A DNA stretch of 64,000 bases, from NCBI RefSeq assembly GCF_039530285.1, contig NZ_BAAAOK010000017.1:1-64000 (forward strand), given 5' to 3'. The notes beneath the pieces were generated by a model. That model did no database searches. It saw nothing but the letters and a program-made list of their open reading frames with translations, and had not been told where the DNA came from. Shown here piece after piece: positions 33,156 to 40,884 of this stretch. The translations under genes and the position numbers were made by a program. This DNA is from Actinomadura_C alba. Lineage in GTDB: Bacteria; Actinomycetota; Actinomycetes; Streptosporangiales; Streptosporangiaceae. The first letter of the stretch is position 1, and each line of letters opens with the position of its first letter.

Positions 33156-34825
33156 CGTCCCGGGGCGGGCGGGTGGTCGGGGACGAGGACGCCGGGGTTG
33201 AGGATCCCGGCCGGGTCGAGCCGGTCCTTGACGGCCCGCAGCACCTCGACGCCGAGCGGCCCGATCTCTCTGGCGTACCAGTCACGATGATCGGTGCCGA
33301 CGCCGTGATGGTGGCTGATCGTGCCTCCGGCAGCGATGATCGCGTCGTTGACGGCCCCCTTGGCGCGCGCCCATCGCGCCACGGCGTCGTCGCCCCCCGC
33401 GGACAGCACGGTGAAGTAAAGGGACGCGCCGGCCGGATAGACGTGCGAGATGTGGCACATCACGAGGGGCCGTCCCGCCCCGTGTCCCGTACCGTGCGGG
33501 CCGGCTCCGGCAGCGGGCGCGAGGGAACCGGTGAGCGCTTCGCGCACGGCGGCGTAGAGCGCCGGGATCCCCGACCAGAACGCCGCGGTCTCCAGGGTCT
33601 CGGCGAACGCGCCCACGTCGAGCAGGGCGTCCCGCAGGTAGGGGGCGGCGAACCGGCCCCGTGCCCAGCTCTCCCCCGGCCCCCCGCCGAGCGGCTCGCC
33701 CCCGAAGGTCCGCAGCACGGCCCCGGCCGCGGCCCGCCGGGACGCGACGTCGCCCGCTACCCCCTCGAAGCCGACGATCGCCAGGCAGCCCCCGGCCTCC
33801 GGGCCGGCGGCCGGCCCGCCGGACTCGTGCGCACGGGCGAGCCCGACCATCGTCTCGGTCTCGTCGGCCAGCCGCAGGACCGTGGGCAGAGGGCCGTCCT
33901 GCGCGAGCGTGCGCAGGGCGGCGGTGCCCTCCGCGAAGGCCGGGAACCGCCAGCCGTCGTAGACGGCGGTCTCGGGCGCTGGTCGCACCCGTACCGTCAC
34001 CGAGGTGATGACGCCGAAGGCGCCCTCAGAGCCGAGGACCAGCTGGCGCAGGTCCGGCCCCGCGGCCGACTTCGGCGCTCTGCCCAGCTCGAGGGTGCCC
34101 TCGGGGGTCGCGACCGTCAGCGCGACCACCATGTCGTCGAACCTGCCGTACCCGGTCGAGGCCTGTCCGCTGGAGCGGGCCGCGGCGAACCCGCCCACCG
34201 TGGCCCATTCGTACGACTGGGGGTAGTGGCCGAGGGTGAGGCCGTGCTCGCGCAGCAGTTCCTCCGCGCGGGGGGCGCGCAGCCCCGGCTGCAGGGTCGC
34301 GGTGCGCGAGAGCGGGTCGACGGCGAGCAGCCGGTCGAGCCTGCGCAGGTCGAGCGCGATGCGCGGCCGGTCACCGGCGCGCGATGAGCCCGAGCCGGCG
34401 CGGGGCGGCGCGAGCCCGCCGACGACCGAGGTGCCGCCCCCGAAGGGGATCACCGTGACCAGGTGCTCGGCGCACACCCCGAGGACGCCGAGTACCTCTT
34501 CGTGCGTGCCCGGCAGGACGACCGCGTCGGGGGCGTCGGAGACGTCGCCGGCCCGGACGCGGAGCAGGTCGGGGGTCGACTTGCCGCGCGTGTGCCGGAT
34601 CCGGGTCTCGGCGTCGGTGCGCAACCCGCCGGCACCCACCACGCCGGCGAGCGCGTCGGCCGCGGCGCCGGGCAGCCGCGAGGGCGGCACCTCGATCGAC
34701 TCCAGGGCCACCGGCGGCACCTTGGGCGGCCGCACACCGAGGAGATCGCGCAGGAGCTCCACCGCCGCGGCCGGCAGCGGCGTGGCCCTGGCGGGATCTC
34801 CCCAGCCGCTCCAGAGCATGTCCAC
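33152..34825 (-). CDS. FAD-binding oxidase, alkyldihydroxyacetonephosphate synthase-like
   Basis: 557 residues. The FAD_binding_4 domain has the PP-loop VIPFGGGTSVVGGLAPP and the later GSEGAFGVITSVTVRVRP; the C-terminal cap carries the HHHGVGTDHRDW motif typical of the AGPS/ADPS group, whose His cluster acts in exchange of the acyl for an alkyl group. In this group of actinobacterial homologues ether-lipid synthesis is not proven, so the reaction remains open. GTG 34825 or ATG 34819. It forms an operon with the lipid kinase. Confidence 0.87.
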   Translation of the reverse strand: MDMLWSGWGDPARATPLPAAAVELLRDLLGVRPPKVPPVALESIEVPPSRLPGAAADALAGVVGAGGLRTDAETRIRHTRGKSTPDLLRVRAGDVSDAPDAVVLPGTHEEVLGVLGVCAEHLVTVIPFGGGTSVVGGLAPPRAGSGSSRAGDRPRIALDLRRLDRLLAVDPLSRTATLQPGLRAPRAEELLREHGLTLGHYPQSYEWATVGGFAAARSSGQASTGYGRFDDMVVALTVATPEGTLELGRAPKSAAGPDLRQLVLGSEGAFGVITSVTVRVRPAPETAVYDGWRFPAFAEGTAALRTLAQDGPLPTVLRLADETETMVGLARAHESGGPAAGPEAGGCLAIVGFEGVAGDVASRRAAAGAVLRTFGGEPLGGGPGESWARGRFAAPYLRDALLDVGAFAETLETAAFWSGIPALYAAVREALTGSLAPAAGAGPHGTGHGAGRPLVMCHISHVYPAGASLYFTVLSAGGDDAVARWARAKGAVNDAIIAAGGTISHHHGVGTDHRDWYAREIGPLGVEVLRAVKDRLDPAGILNPGVLVPDHPPAPGR

Positions 34826-34873
34826 CGGGACACCCTTCCGTGGCCGCCCGGCCGATCCGGGCTTGACTTACAC

Positions 34874-34900
34874 TGTGACATATGACGTCTAATCGTCACA
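34874..34900. promoter_or_regulatory. Dyad at the TetR / flavoprotein divergent promoter
   Basis: TGTGAC (34874-34879) and GTCACA (34895-34900) are inverted arms; a second pair TGACG (34883-34887) and CGTCA (34894-34898) lies inside, spaced by TCTAAT. The site overlaps the TetR start codon at 34882 and is 50-75 bp before the flavoprotein start. It could be the TetR operator controlling both directions. Confidence 0.4.
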
Positions 34901-35478
34901 AGAGAATCGACCACGACGCCGTACTCGACGCCGCGCGCGACAGCGTGCTCGATGTGGGCGTGCGCCGGACCACCCTGACCGACGTCGCCCGCCGCGCCGG
35001 GGTGTCGCGCATGACCCTCTATCGCCGCTGGCCGGACGTGCGGACCCTGGTCGGCGATCTCATGACGCGGGAGTGGATCGCGCTCGCCACCTCGGTCACC
35101 CCTCCGGGCGACGGCCGGCCCGCCCGCGAGGCGATGGTGGAGAGCCTCGTCACCGGCGCACGGGCGTTCCGCGAGCACCCGCTGATGCGCAAGATCATCG
35201 ATGTCGACCCCGAGCTGCTGCTCACGTACCTGCTCGATCGGTGCGGGGCCAGCCAGCAGCGCTTCCTGGAGTTCTTCGAGGCCGGGCTGCGCGCGGGTCA
35301 CGAGGACGGCACCATCCGCCCCGGCCATCCGGCCCGCCAGGCACGCGCTGTCCTGCTCGTCGTCCAGGCCTTCACGCTGTCGTTGCGGACCATGACCAGC
35401 GATTCCGACCCGGATCTCGGCACGGCCGCCTTCGACGAGGAGCTCCGCCACCTGCTGGACAGGGCGCTGGCACCATGA
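34882..35478 (+). CDS. TetR-family transcriptional regulator
   Basis: 198 residues with the N-terminal HTH of the TetR family (VLDAARDSVLDVGVRRTTLTDVARRAGVSRMTLYRRWPD). The C-terminal ligand domain is divergent. Its stop overlaps the glpD start (ATGA 35475-35478). It is divergent from the flavoprotein/lipid-kinase operon and homologous in position to Rv2250c, so it probably regulates glycerol or lipid genes in both directions. Confidence 0.9.
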   Translation: MTSNRHKRIDHDAVLDAARDSVLDVGVRRTTLTDVARRAGVSRMTLYRRWPDVRTLVGDLMTREWIALATSVTPPGDGRPAREAMVESLVTGARAFREHPLMRKIIDVDPELLLTYLLDRCGASQQRFLEFFEAGLRAGHEDGTIRPGHPARQARAVLLVVQAFTLSLRTMTSDSDPDLGTAAFDEELRHLLDRALAP

Positions 35479-37046
35479 CCACCACCGGTACCGGGAGCGC
35501 CTCGCTCAACCGCGAGCGCAGGGCGCGGGAACTCGCGGAGCTGGACGGGCTGCGCGTCGACGTCCTGATCGTCGGGCTCGGCGCGACCGGCGCGGGCGCC
35601 GCGCTCGACGCGGCCGCGCGGGGCCTGTCCGTCGCGGCCATCGACGCCTGTGATCTCGCCTTCGGCACCTCCCGCTGGAGCTCCAAACTGATCCACGGCG
35701 GGCTTCGCTACCTCGCCTCCGGGCAGCTCGGCATCGCCCGAGAGAGCGCCGTCGAGCGGGGCGTGCTCATGGAGCGCACTGCGCCGCATCTGGTGCGGGC
35801 GCTGCCGTTCGTGCTGCCGCTCACGCCTCTCGTCCCGCCCTCCCAGGCGGCCGTGACCCGCGCAGGCCTGGCCGCCGGAGATCTTCTGCGGCGCGCGGCG
35901 GGTACCGGCCGGGACACCCTGCCCAGGGCACGGCGGCTGTCGCGGGCCGAGACGCTGCTCCTGGCGCCGGGGCTGCGCTCGCACGGCTTGCGCGGAGGGC
36001 TGCTCTCCTGGGACGGCCAGGTCTGTGACGACGCCCGGCTGGTGACCGCGACGGCCCGTACCGCCGCCGCGCACGGAGCCCGCGTCCTGACCCGCTGCCG
36101 CGCGCTGTCGCTGGCCGGTGACGGCGCGCGGGTACGCGACGAGCTGACCGGTGAGGAGCTGACGATCCGCGCGCGGAGCGTGATCAACGCGGCCGGGGTG
36201 TGGGCCGGGCGGCTCGCCGAGGGCGTACGGCTGCGCCCGTCCCGCGGGACCCACCTGGTGCTGCGGGCCGAGAGCCTGGGCGGCGCCGCCGGGCCGGGCC
36301 CGGGACCGGGGGGGCCGGCGGCGGGTCTGTACGTGCCGGTCCCGGGCGAGCCCAACCGGTTCCTGCTGGTGCTCCCGCAGGACGACGGACGGGTCTACGT
36401 GGGGCTCACCGACGAACCCGCCGACGGGCCCATCCCGGACGTTCCCGAGCCGACCGAGGGTGAGATCGGGTTCCTGCTCGACGTGCTGGGCTCGGCACTG
36501 GACGTCCCGGTGCGCCGCGACCAGGTGATCGGCGCGTTCGCCGGGCTGCGGCCGCTGCTGGACGACGACCGCCGCGGCGGGCCCGGCCGCACGTCGGACC
36601 TTTCCAGGCGCCATGCCGTCCATACCTCGCCGGACGGCGTGATCACCGTGGTCGGCGGCAAGTTGACGACCTACCGCCGGGTCGCGCAGGACGCCGTGGA
36701 CGCGGTGGCGGACGCGCTGGGCGCGAGCGCGTGCCGTACCGGCCGGCTGCCGCTGGTCGGCGCCGCCGACCGGCGCGCGCTGTCGGCCGTCGACGCCCCA
36801 CGCCGGCTGGTCCGCCGATACGGCACCGAGGCCGCCGCGGTCGCGGCCCTCGGCCGGGAAGACCCGGCGCTGCTGGAACCGGTGGCGCCGGGTCTGCCCG
36901 TGACCGGCGCCGAGCTCGTGTGGGCCGTCCGCCACGAGGGGGCGATCGACGAGGCCGACCTGCTCGACCGGCGGACCCGGATCGGCCTCGTGACGGCCGA
37001 CCGCGCGGCCGCCCTGCCCGCGGCCGCCCGTGCACTGACGTACTGA
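35475..37046 (+). CDS. glpD: Glycerol-3-phosphate dehydrogenase (FAD-dependent)
   Basis: ATG 35475 overlaps the TetR stop and gives 523 residues; the frame is open upstream but that part is antisense-like to TetR. The FAD site is VLIVGLGATGAGAALDAAARG near residue 30, followed by FGTSRWSSKLIHGGLRYL, a clear GlpD signature. C-terminal region includes VVGGKLTTYRR and a DAO_C-like helical domain. It oxidises sn-glycerol-3-phosphate to dihydroxyacetone phosphate, passing electrons to the respiratory chain at the membrane face. Confidence 0.92.
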   Translation: MTTTGTGSASLNRERRARELAELDGLRVDVLIVGLGATGAGAALDAAARGLSVAAIDACDLAFGTSRWSSKLIHGGLRYLASGQLGIARESAVERGVLMERTAPHLVRALPFVLPLTPLVPPSQAAVTRAGLAAGDLLRRAAGTGRDTLPRARRLSRAETLLLAPGLRSHGLRGGLLSWDGQVCDDARLVTATARTAAAHGARVLTRCRALSLAGDGARVRDELTGEELTIRARSVINAAGVWAGRLAEGVRLRPSRGTHLVLRAESLGGAAGPGPGPGGPAAGLYVPVPGEPNRFLLVLPQDDGRVYVGLTDEPADGPIPDVPEPTEGEIGFLLDVLGSALDVPVRRDQVIGAFAGLRPLLDDDRRGGPGRTSDLSRRHAVHTSPDGVITVVGGKLTTYRRVAQDAVDAVADALGASACRTGRLPLVGAADRRALSAVDAPRRLVRRYGTEAAAVAALGREDPALLEPVAPGLPVTGAELVWAVRHEGAIDEADLLDRRTRIGLVTADRAAALPAAARALTY

Positions 37047-37140
37047 GTCACCGACGTTTTCACGTACGGCAGAGCGGATGATGCCCGCGTGACTTCTGGG
37101 GCGTGACCTACCTCACGTGCCATGGCCGGACGGATTTAAG

Positions 37141-37159
37141 TAAGGTTAGTCTCACCTAA
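37141..37159 (+). promoter_or_regulatory. DtxR/IdeR iron box
   Basis: TAAGGTTAGTCTCACCTAA matches the 19-bp DtxR/IdeR consensus TTAGGTTAGGCTAACCTAA at 16 of 19 positions, including both AGGTTAG and ACCTAA halves. It lies about 38 bp before the start at 37197. An IdeR-type regulator would be expected to repress the gene when iron is plentiful. Confidence 0.8.
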
Positions 37160-37196
37160 GTCCTGGCAATGGAGCGGGAAGGCGGGGACGGACCCC

Positions 37197-38126
37197 TTGG
37201 CGGATTCCTCACGTGGCGACGGGTGCGAGCACTGCCCCGGCAGCCACACGGGTGCGCTTCCCTGCATGGCCAGCGCCTCCGTCAAGGCCCGCGCCTGGCT
37301 GGCGATCGAGCATCCGGGGCCGTGGCCCGAGTACACCGAGACGATGGACGTGCCCGACCCCATCGCGCGGACCATCGAGGCCGCCGAGCGGCTCGGCATT
37401 CGCTGCCAGTTCATCCGGCGCTCCGGGCGGCGCCGCCAGACCCCGCCGCTCTGGGTCTACGCCGGCCACTGTGCCACCGACGGCGCACCGGCGGACACGG
37501 TCTGGCTGGAGGGCCGCGAACTGACCGACCCGGCCGAGCTGGGTGAGCTCGATCTGGCCGGGCTGGCGTCCGGGGTCCGCCCCGGGTTCGGCGATCCGGT
37601 CGCCGGGCCGCTCCTGCTGGTGTGCACCCACGGGCGCCGCAACGCCTGCTGCGCCCGTACCGGGGCGCCACTTGCGCGTGAGCTGCGGGCGCGCTTCGGC
37701 GACGCCGTGTGGGAGACCACCCATGTCGGCGGCGACCGCTTCGCGGCCAACCTGGTGTGCCTGCCGCACGGGCTCTACTACGGCAACCTGGGCGTTCCCG
37801 AGGCGGTGACGGCCGTCGAGGCCTATCTGCGCGGCGAGGTCGTCCTCGACCGGCTGCGCGGCCGCGCGGGCCTGCCCGAGCCAGCGCAGGCGGCCGAGCA
37901 CTACGTGCGTCTCGACTCGGGTATTCTGGGCGTCGAGGCCGTGCGAGTGGAGTCCCTCAGCGGAAACTCCCCCTACGAGGCGATGGTCACCGCCGCCGGC
38001 CGACGTTACCGGGTGATGATCGAGCACTCGGCGGGTACGGACCCGTGCGGTCCGCTGTGCGAGGAGAACCTCGACACATACGTTCTTGAGGCCCTGACCC
38101 TTCTCAACGAGGCAACGCTCGTGTAG
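37197..38126 (+). CDS. Sucrase/ferredoxin-like domain protein
   Basis: 309 residues of the Suc_Fer-like family, a thioredoxin-fold Fe-S type domain: VCTHGRRNACCARTGAPLA, ETTHVGGDRFAANLVCLPHGLYYG, and a C-terminal domain ending in YRVMIEHSAGTDPCGPLC. The Cys and His clusters are candidate iron-sulfur ligands. The likely start is TTG 37197. Despite the name no sucrase activity is implied. An iron box directly upstream indicates induction under iron limitation, which suggests a role in siderophore or iron metabolism, as a reductase perhaps. Confidence 0.87.
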   Translation: MADSSRGDGCEHCPGSHTGALPCMASASVKARAWLAIEHPGPWPEYTETMDVPDPIARTIEAAERLGIRCQFIRRSGRRRQTPPLWVYAGHCATDGAPADTVWLEGRELTDPAELGELDLAGLASGVRPGFGDPVAGPLLLVCTHGRRNACCARTGAPLARELRARFGDAVWETTHVGGDRFAANLVCLPHGLYYGNLGVPEAVTAVEAYLRGEVVLDRLRGRAGLPEPAQAAEHYVRLDSGILGVEAVRVESLSGNSPYEAMVTAAGRRYRVMIEHSAGTDPCGPLCEENLDTYVLEALTLLNEATLV

Positions 38127-38197
38127 CCTCTCCGAGGCCCCATTCGCGGGTAGCCGTGCCGTGCGGTCCCAGTATAGGGAACAGAGCGGCACGTTGA

Positions 38198-38239
38198 GAC
38201 GTTGGAACTTTCGGCACTTCCCAAAGTACTTCCAACGTC
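38198..38239 (+). promoter_or_regulatory. Perfect 10-bp inverted repeat upstream of the whiB-like gene
   Basis: GACGTTGGAA (38198-38207) and TTCCAACGTC (38230-38239) are exact complements with a 22-nt spacer; CTTT/AAAG just inside adds four bases to the stem with a short asymmetry. It ends 43 nt before the preferred WhiB start and may be an operator or transcribed hairpin. Confidence 0.55.
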
Positions 38240-38282
38240 CATGTCCGAAATTGTTCAGCAAAACCAACGAGGTGAGTGTTCC

Positions 38283-38579
38283 ATGGCTCAGGTACGTCGG
38301 CAGGCTAACCTTCCCCGTCCCAGCTGGGGCTGGCAGGACGCCGCCGCGTGCCGGGGGGAAGACCTCGTGCTCTTCTTCGGCCCCGACGGTGAACGTCAGC
38401 CCGAGCGCGAGATTCGCGAGCGTAAGGCCAAGCAGGTCTGTATGGGCTGCCCGGTACGCACGGAGTGCCTTGACTACGCTGTCTCCCGGCCCGAGAAGTA
38501 CGGCACGTGGGGCGGCTTGAACGAAGACGAGCGCGCTTCCGAGCGCCGCCGCCGCATGCGCCGCGCAAACGCCGCTTAG
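38283..38579 (+). CDS. WhiB-family iron-sulfur transcription factor
   Basis: The start at ATG 38283 gives 98 residues; an upstream GTG-like extension is open to 38202 but would overlap the inverted repeat. Four conserved cysteines bind a [4Fe-4S] cluster: Cys23, Cys53, Cys56 and Cys62 (AACRGED, VCMGCPVRTEC). The GTWGG turn is at about 74-78 and a basic DNA-binding tail RRRRMRRA follows. WhiB proteins act with sigma factor in regulating differentiation and stress responses. Which of the WhiB1-7/Wbl subgroups it belongs to cannot be decided here. A strong terminator follows. Confidence 0.94.
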   Translation: MAQVRRQANLPRPSWGWQDAAACRGEDLVLFFGPDGERQPEREIRERKAKQVCMGCPVRTECLDYAVSRPEKYGTWGGLNEDERASERRRRMRRANAA

Positions 38580-38604
38580 ACGCGCCCCCCGGCAGACGAA
38601 CGCT

Positions 38605-38635
38605 ACGGCCCCGTGCTTCCCGGCGGCGGGGCCGT
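38605..38635 (+). terminator. Terminator between whiB-like gene and phosphoribosyltransferase gene
   Basis: ACGGCCCCG (38605-38613) and CGGGGCCGT (38627-38635) are perfect 9-bp arms, followed by TTGTGTT on the plus strand. It serves the WhiB gene and, being symmetric, may also stop the convergent phosphoribosyltransferase transcript. Confidence 0.85.
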
Positions 38636-38691
38636 TTGTGTTCCCGCAATCAGGATCTCCATCCCCACATATCGGCACATCGCAATCATGA

Positions 38692-39390
38692 TCACGATCT
38701 CGAGCCGGCCAGCAACGAGATGACGTCCTCGTCCGTGAGCTGCTCGAAATGGTGGTAGAACTGCCCGACCGCGTAGAACGACCGTGGGACGGCGAGGACC
38801 ACGACCTCGTCGGCCTCCTCCTCCAGCGCGCGGACCGTCCGGCCCGCCCCCACGGGCACCGCCAGCACCAGCCGCGCCGGGTCGAGGCGCCGCACCGCCC
38901 GCAACGCCGCCCGGGCGGTGCCCCCGGTGGCGAGCCCATCGTCCACCAGCACCACGGCCCGGCCCTGGGCCTGCGGCAGGCTCCGCCGGCCACGGTAGAC
39001 GTCCACCCGCCGCTCCAGTTCCGCCCGCTCGCGCCACACCGTGTCCGCCAGGTCCTCCGGGGTCAGGCTCAGCCGGTCGAGCAGAGCATCGTCGAACACC
39101 GGATCACCGCCCTCGGCGATCGCGCCCACGCCCAGCTCCGGCTGGAACGGATAACCGATCTTGCGGGTGACCAGGACCTCGAGTTCCGCCTTGGCGCCGG
39201 CGTCGGTCAGCCGCGCGGCCACCTCGAAGGCCACCGGTACGCCGCCGCGAGGCAGCGCGAGGACCAGCGGGTCCTCAAGGCACAGCGGCACCAGCCGTTC
39301 GGCGAGCAGCCGGCCGGCCTCGGCCCGGTCGGTGAACGGCAGCCGCACGCCCCCGCTGAGGTCGGGGGAGGTCAGGGGCACCGGGATCAC
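38692..39390 (-). CDS. Phosphoribosyltransferase-domain protein
   Basis: 232 residues with the PRPP-binding motif VVLVDDGLATGGTARAAL (about residues 145-162) and an ALPRGGVPVAFEVA loop near the start, the pattern of the larger stand-alone phosphoribosyltransferases (predicted role in salvage or stress). Usual size of the family is 210-230. It is followed downstream by the bidirectional terminator and preceded by a long perfect hairpin that separates it from rsgA. The accepting base is unknown. Confidence 0.87.
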   Translation of the reverse strand: MIPVPLTSPDLSGGVRLPFTDRAEAGRLLAERLVPLCLEDPLVLALPRGGVPVAFEVAARLTDAGAKAELEVLVTRKIGYPFQPELGVGAIAEGGDPVFDDALLDRLSLTPEDLADTVWRERAELERRVDVYRGRRSLPQAQGRAVVLVDDGLATGGTARAALRAVRRLDPARLVLAVPVGAGRTVRALEEEADEVVVLAVPRSFYAVGQFYHHFEQLTDEDVISLLAGSRS

Positions 39391-39469
39391 CTCTCGGTCG
39401 ATCCCTACCCGTTCTGGCGCGGCGGACTCCCGCCGGCGGGTCCGGTCGGCGCGGGGGACGCGGGGGCGA

Positions 39470-39505
39470 CGCGGGGTCGTGGCGGTGCGCCGCCACGACC
39501 CCGCG
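39470..39505 (-). terminator. 16-bp perfect-stem terminator after rsgA
   Basis: The arms at 39470-39485 and 39490-39505 are perfect complements, 16 bp, with a 4-nt loop TGCG. It lies 18 nt past the rsgA stop on the minus strand and before the phosphoribosyltransferase start. No U-run follows. Confidence 0.75.
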
Positions 39506-39522
39506 ACCGCGTAGCCGGGTGA

Positions 39523-40659
39523 TCAGGGCCGGTTGCGGCCCGACCTCCGCATCTCCTTGTGAATGATCTTCCAGTGCCGGGTCTGTTCCGCCCGGAGCCG
39601 GGCGTCGGTACGGCCGGCCATCCAGGCCGCCTCACGGCGCAGTTTGTTCCAGCTGTCCAGCCGCCGGCGCGGCAGGTCGCCCGACTCGACCGCCGCCCGC
39701 ACCGCGCAGTCCGGCTCGGCGCCATGGGCGCAGTCGGAGAACCGGCAGTCCTCGGCGAGCTCCTCGATGTCGGAGAACGTCTGGGACAGGCCCGCGTCGG
39801 CGTCGTACAGCCCGACCCGGCGCAACCCCGGAGTGTCGATCACCAGGCCGTTCCCGGGGAGTACCAGCAGCTCCCTGTGGGTGGTCGTGTGCCGACCCCG
39901 GCCGTCGGAGGCGCGCACCTGCTGCGTGGCCATCAGGTCGGCGTCCGCGAGCGCGTTGACGAGCGTCGACTTGCCCGCTCCGGACGGCCCGAGCAATACC
40001 GCCGTACGGCCTCGCCCAAGCCGCACGGACTCGAGCCCGCTGCCGGCCAGTGAGGACACGGCGTGGACGTCGGCGCCCGGGGCCGCCTCGGCCACGCGAT
40101 CGAGCAGTGCCGGCAGGTCGCCGGCCAGATCGGCCTTGGTGACGAGGACCACCGGCCGGGCCCCGCTCTCCCAGGCGAGCGTGAGCAGCCGTTCGATGCG
40201 GCCGAGATCGGCACTGTCCTCCCCCGGCTCGTGCGCCGCCGGTTCGACGACGTAGACGACGTCGATGTTGGCCGCTAGCACCTGGCCGCGGGAGTCGGCG
40301 GACAGCCCCCCGCGCGACTCCCGCGCGACTCCGCCGCGGACGATCGCGGTGCGCCGCGGCAGCACCGCCTCGATCAGAAGCCCGCCGTCCGGCTGACGCC
40401 GGACGACCACCCAGTCACCGACACAGGGCCGGGCCACCGGGTCGTCGGCCGCCGCCCGGCGCAGATCACCGCCGAGCGGGGCGCGCGCCTCACCCTCGGC
40501 GGACACGATGTCGCAGGCGCCCTTGTCGACGCGCACGACACGAGCGGCGACCAGGCCGTCGCCCGCCGCACGGCCGCTGAACGCGGCCGACCAGCCGTCG
40601 TCCCAGCCGAGATCGAATAGATCGAAAGCAGAATGTTCTTCGAAAACCACTACCTGCAC
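39523..40659 (-). CDS. rsgA: Ribosome small-subunit-dependent GTPase RsgA
   Basis: 378 residues of the circularly permuted GTPase family: OB-fold N-terminus, G4 TKAD (174-177) before G1 GPSGAGKS (224-231), G3 DTPG (275-278), then the zinc knuckle C305, C310, H312, C318 (CRFSDCAHGAEPDC). It acts late in 30S maturation. The track start is GTG 40659; GTG 40650 has a better placed GAAGG. A 20-codon ORF with a strong ribosome binding site is just upstream. Confidence 0.93.
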   Translation of the reverse strand: MQVVVFEEHSAFDLFDLGWDDGWSAAFSGRAAGDGLVAARVVRVDKGACDIVSAEGEARAPLGGDLRRAAADDPVARPCVGDWVVVRRQPDGGLLIEAVLPRRTAIVRGGVARESRGGLSADSRGQVLAANIDVVYVVEPAAHEPGEDSADLGRIERLLTLAWESGARPVVLVTKADLAGDLPALLDRVAEAAPGADVHAVSSLAGSGLESVRLGRGRTAVLLGPSGAGKSTLVNALADADLMATQQVRASDGRGRHTTTHRELLVLPGNGLVIDTPGLRRVGLYDADAGLSQTFSDIEELAEDCRFSDCAHGAEPDCAVRAAVESGDLPRRRLDSWNKLRREAAWMAGRTDARLRAEQTRHWKIIHKEMRRSGRNRP

Positions 40660-40722
40660 CCTTCGGGATACAGGTGCCCCGGCGCGGCGCGAGAGATCGC
40701 GCGGCCGACCCGGACGCGGGCG

Positions 40723-40785
40723 TCAGCTCAGACGGGCACCCTGGAGGATCGAACGTCGGTGGGCGTTCACGGCAAAGACAGCCAT
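40723..40785 (-). CDS. Upstream small ORF (20 codons) before rsgA
   Basis: ATG 40785 is preceded by AAGGAGGTG, seven bases away, the strongest ribosome binding site of this region. The peptide is MAVFAVNAHRRS... and ends in ARLS. It stops 63 nt before the rsgA start; between them is a perfect 6-bp hairpin GCGCGA-GAGA-TCGCGC on the plus side (40687-40702). It may be a leader peptide that controls rsgA or a small protein. I do not recognise a family. Confidence 0.5.
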   Translation of the reverse strand: MAVFAVNAHRRSILQGARLS

Positions 40786-40884
40786 CCAGGCCCACCTCCT
40801 TCTCTCCAGGCATGCGCCGCGGCGTTCGCGGGGCCCTCATGATAACCGGGTCAGGGCGGCGGCGCACGAGCCGCGGAGCCGGAC

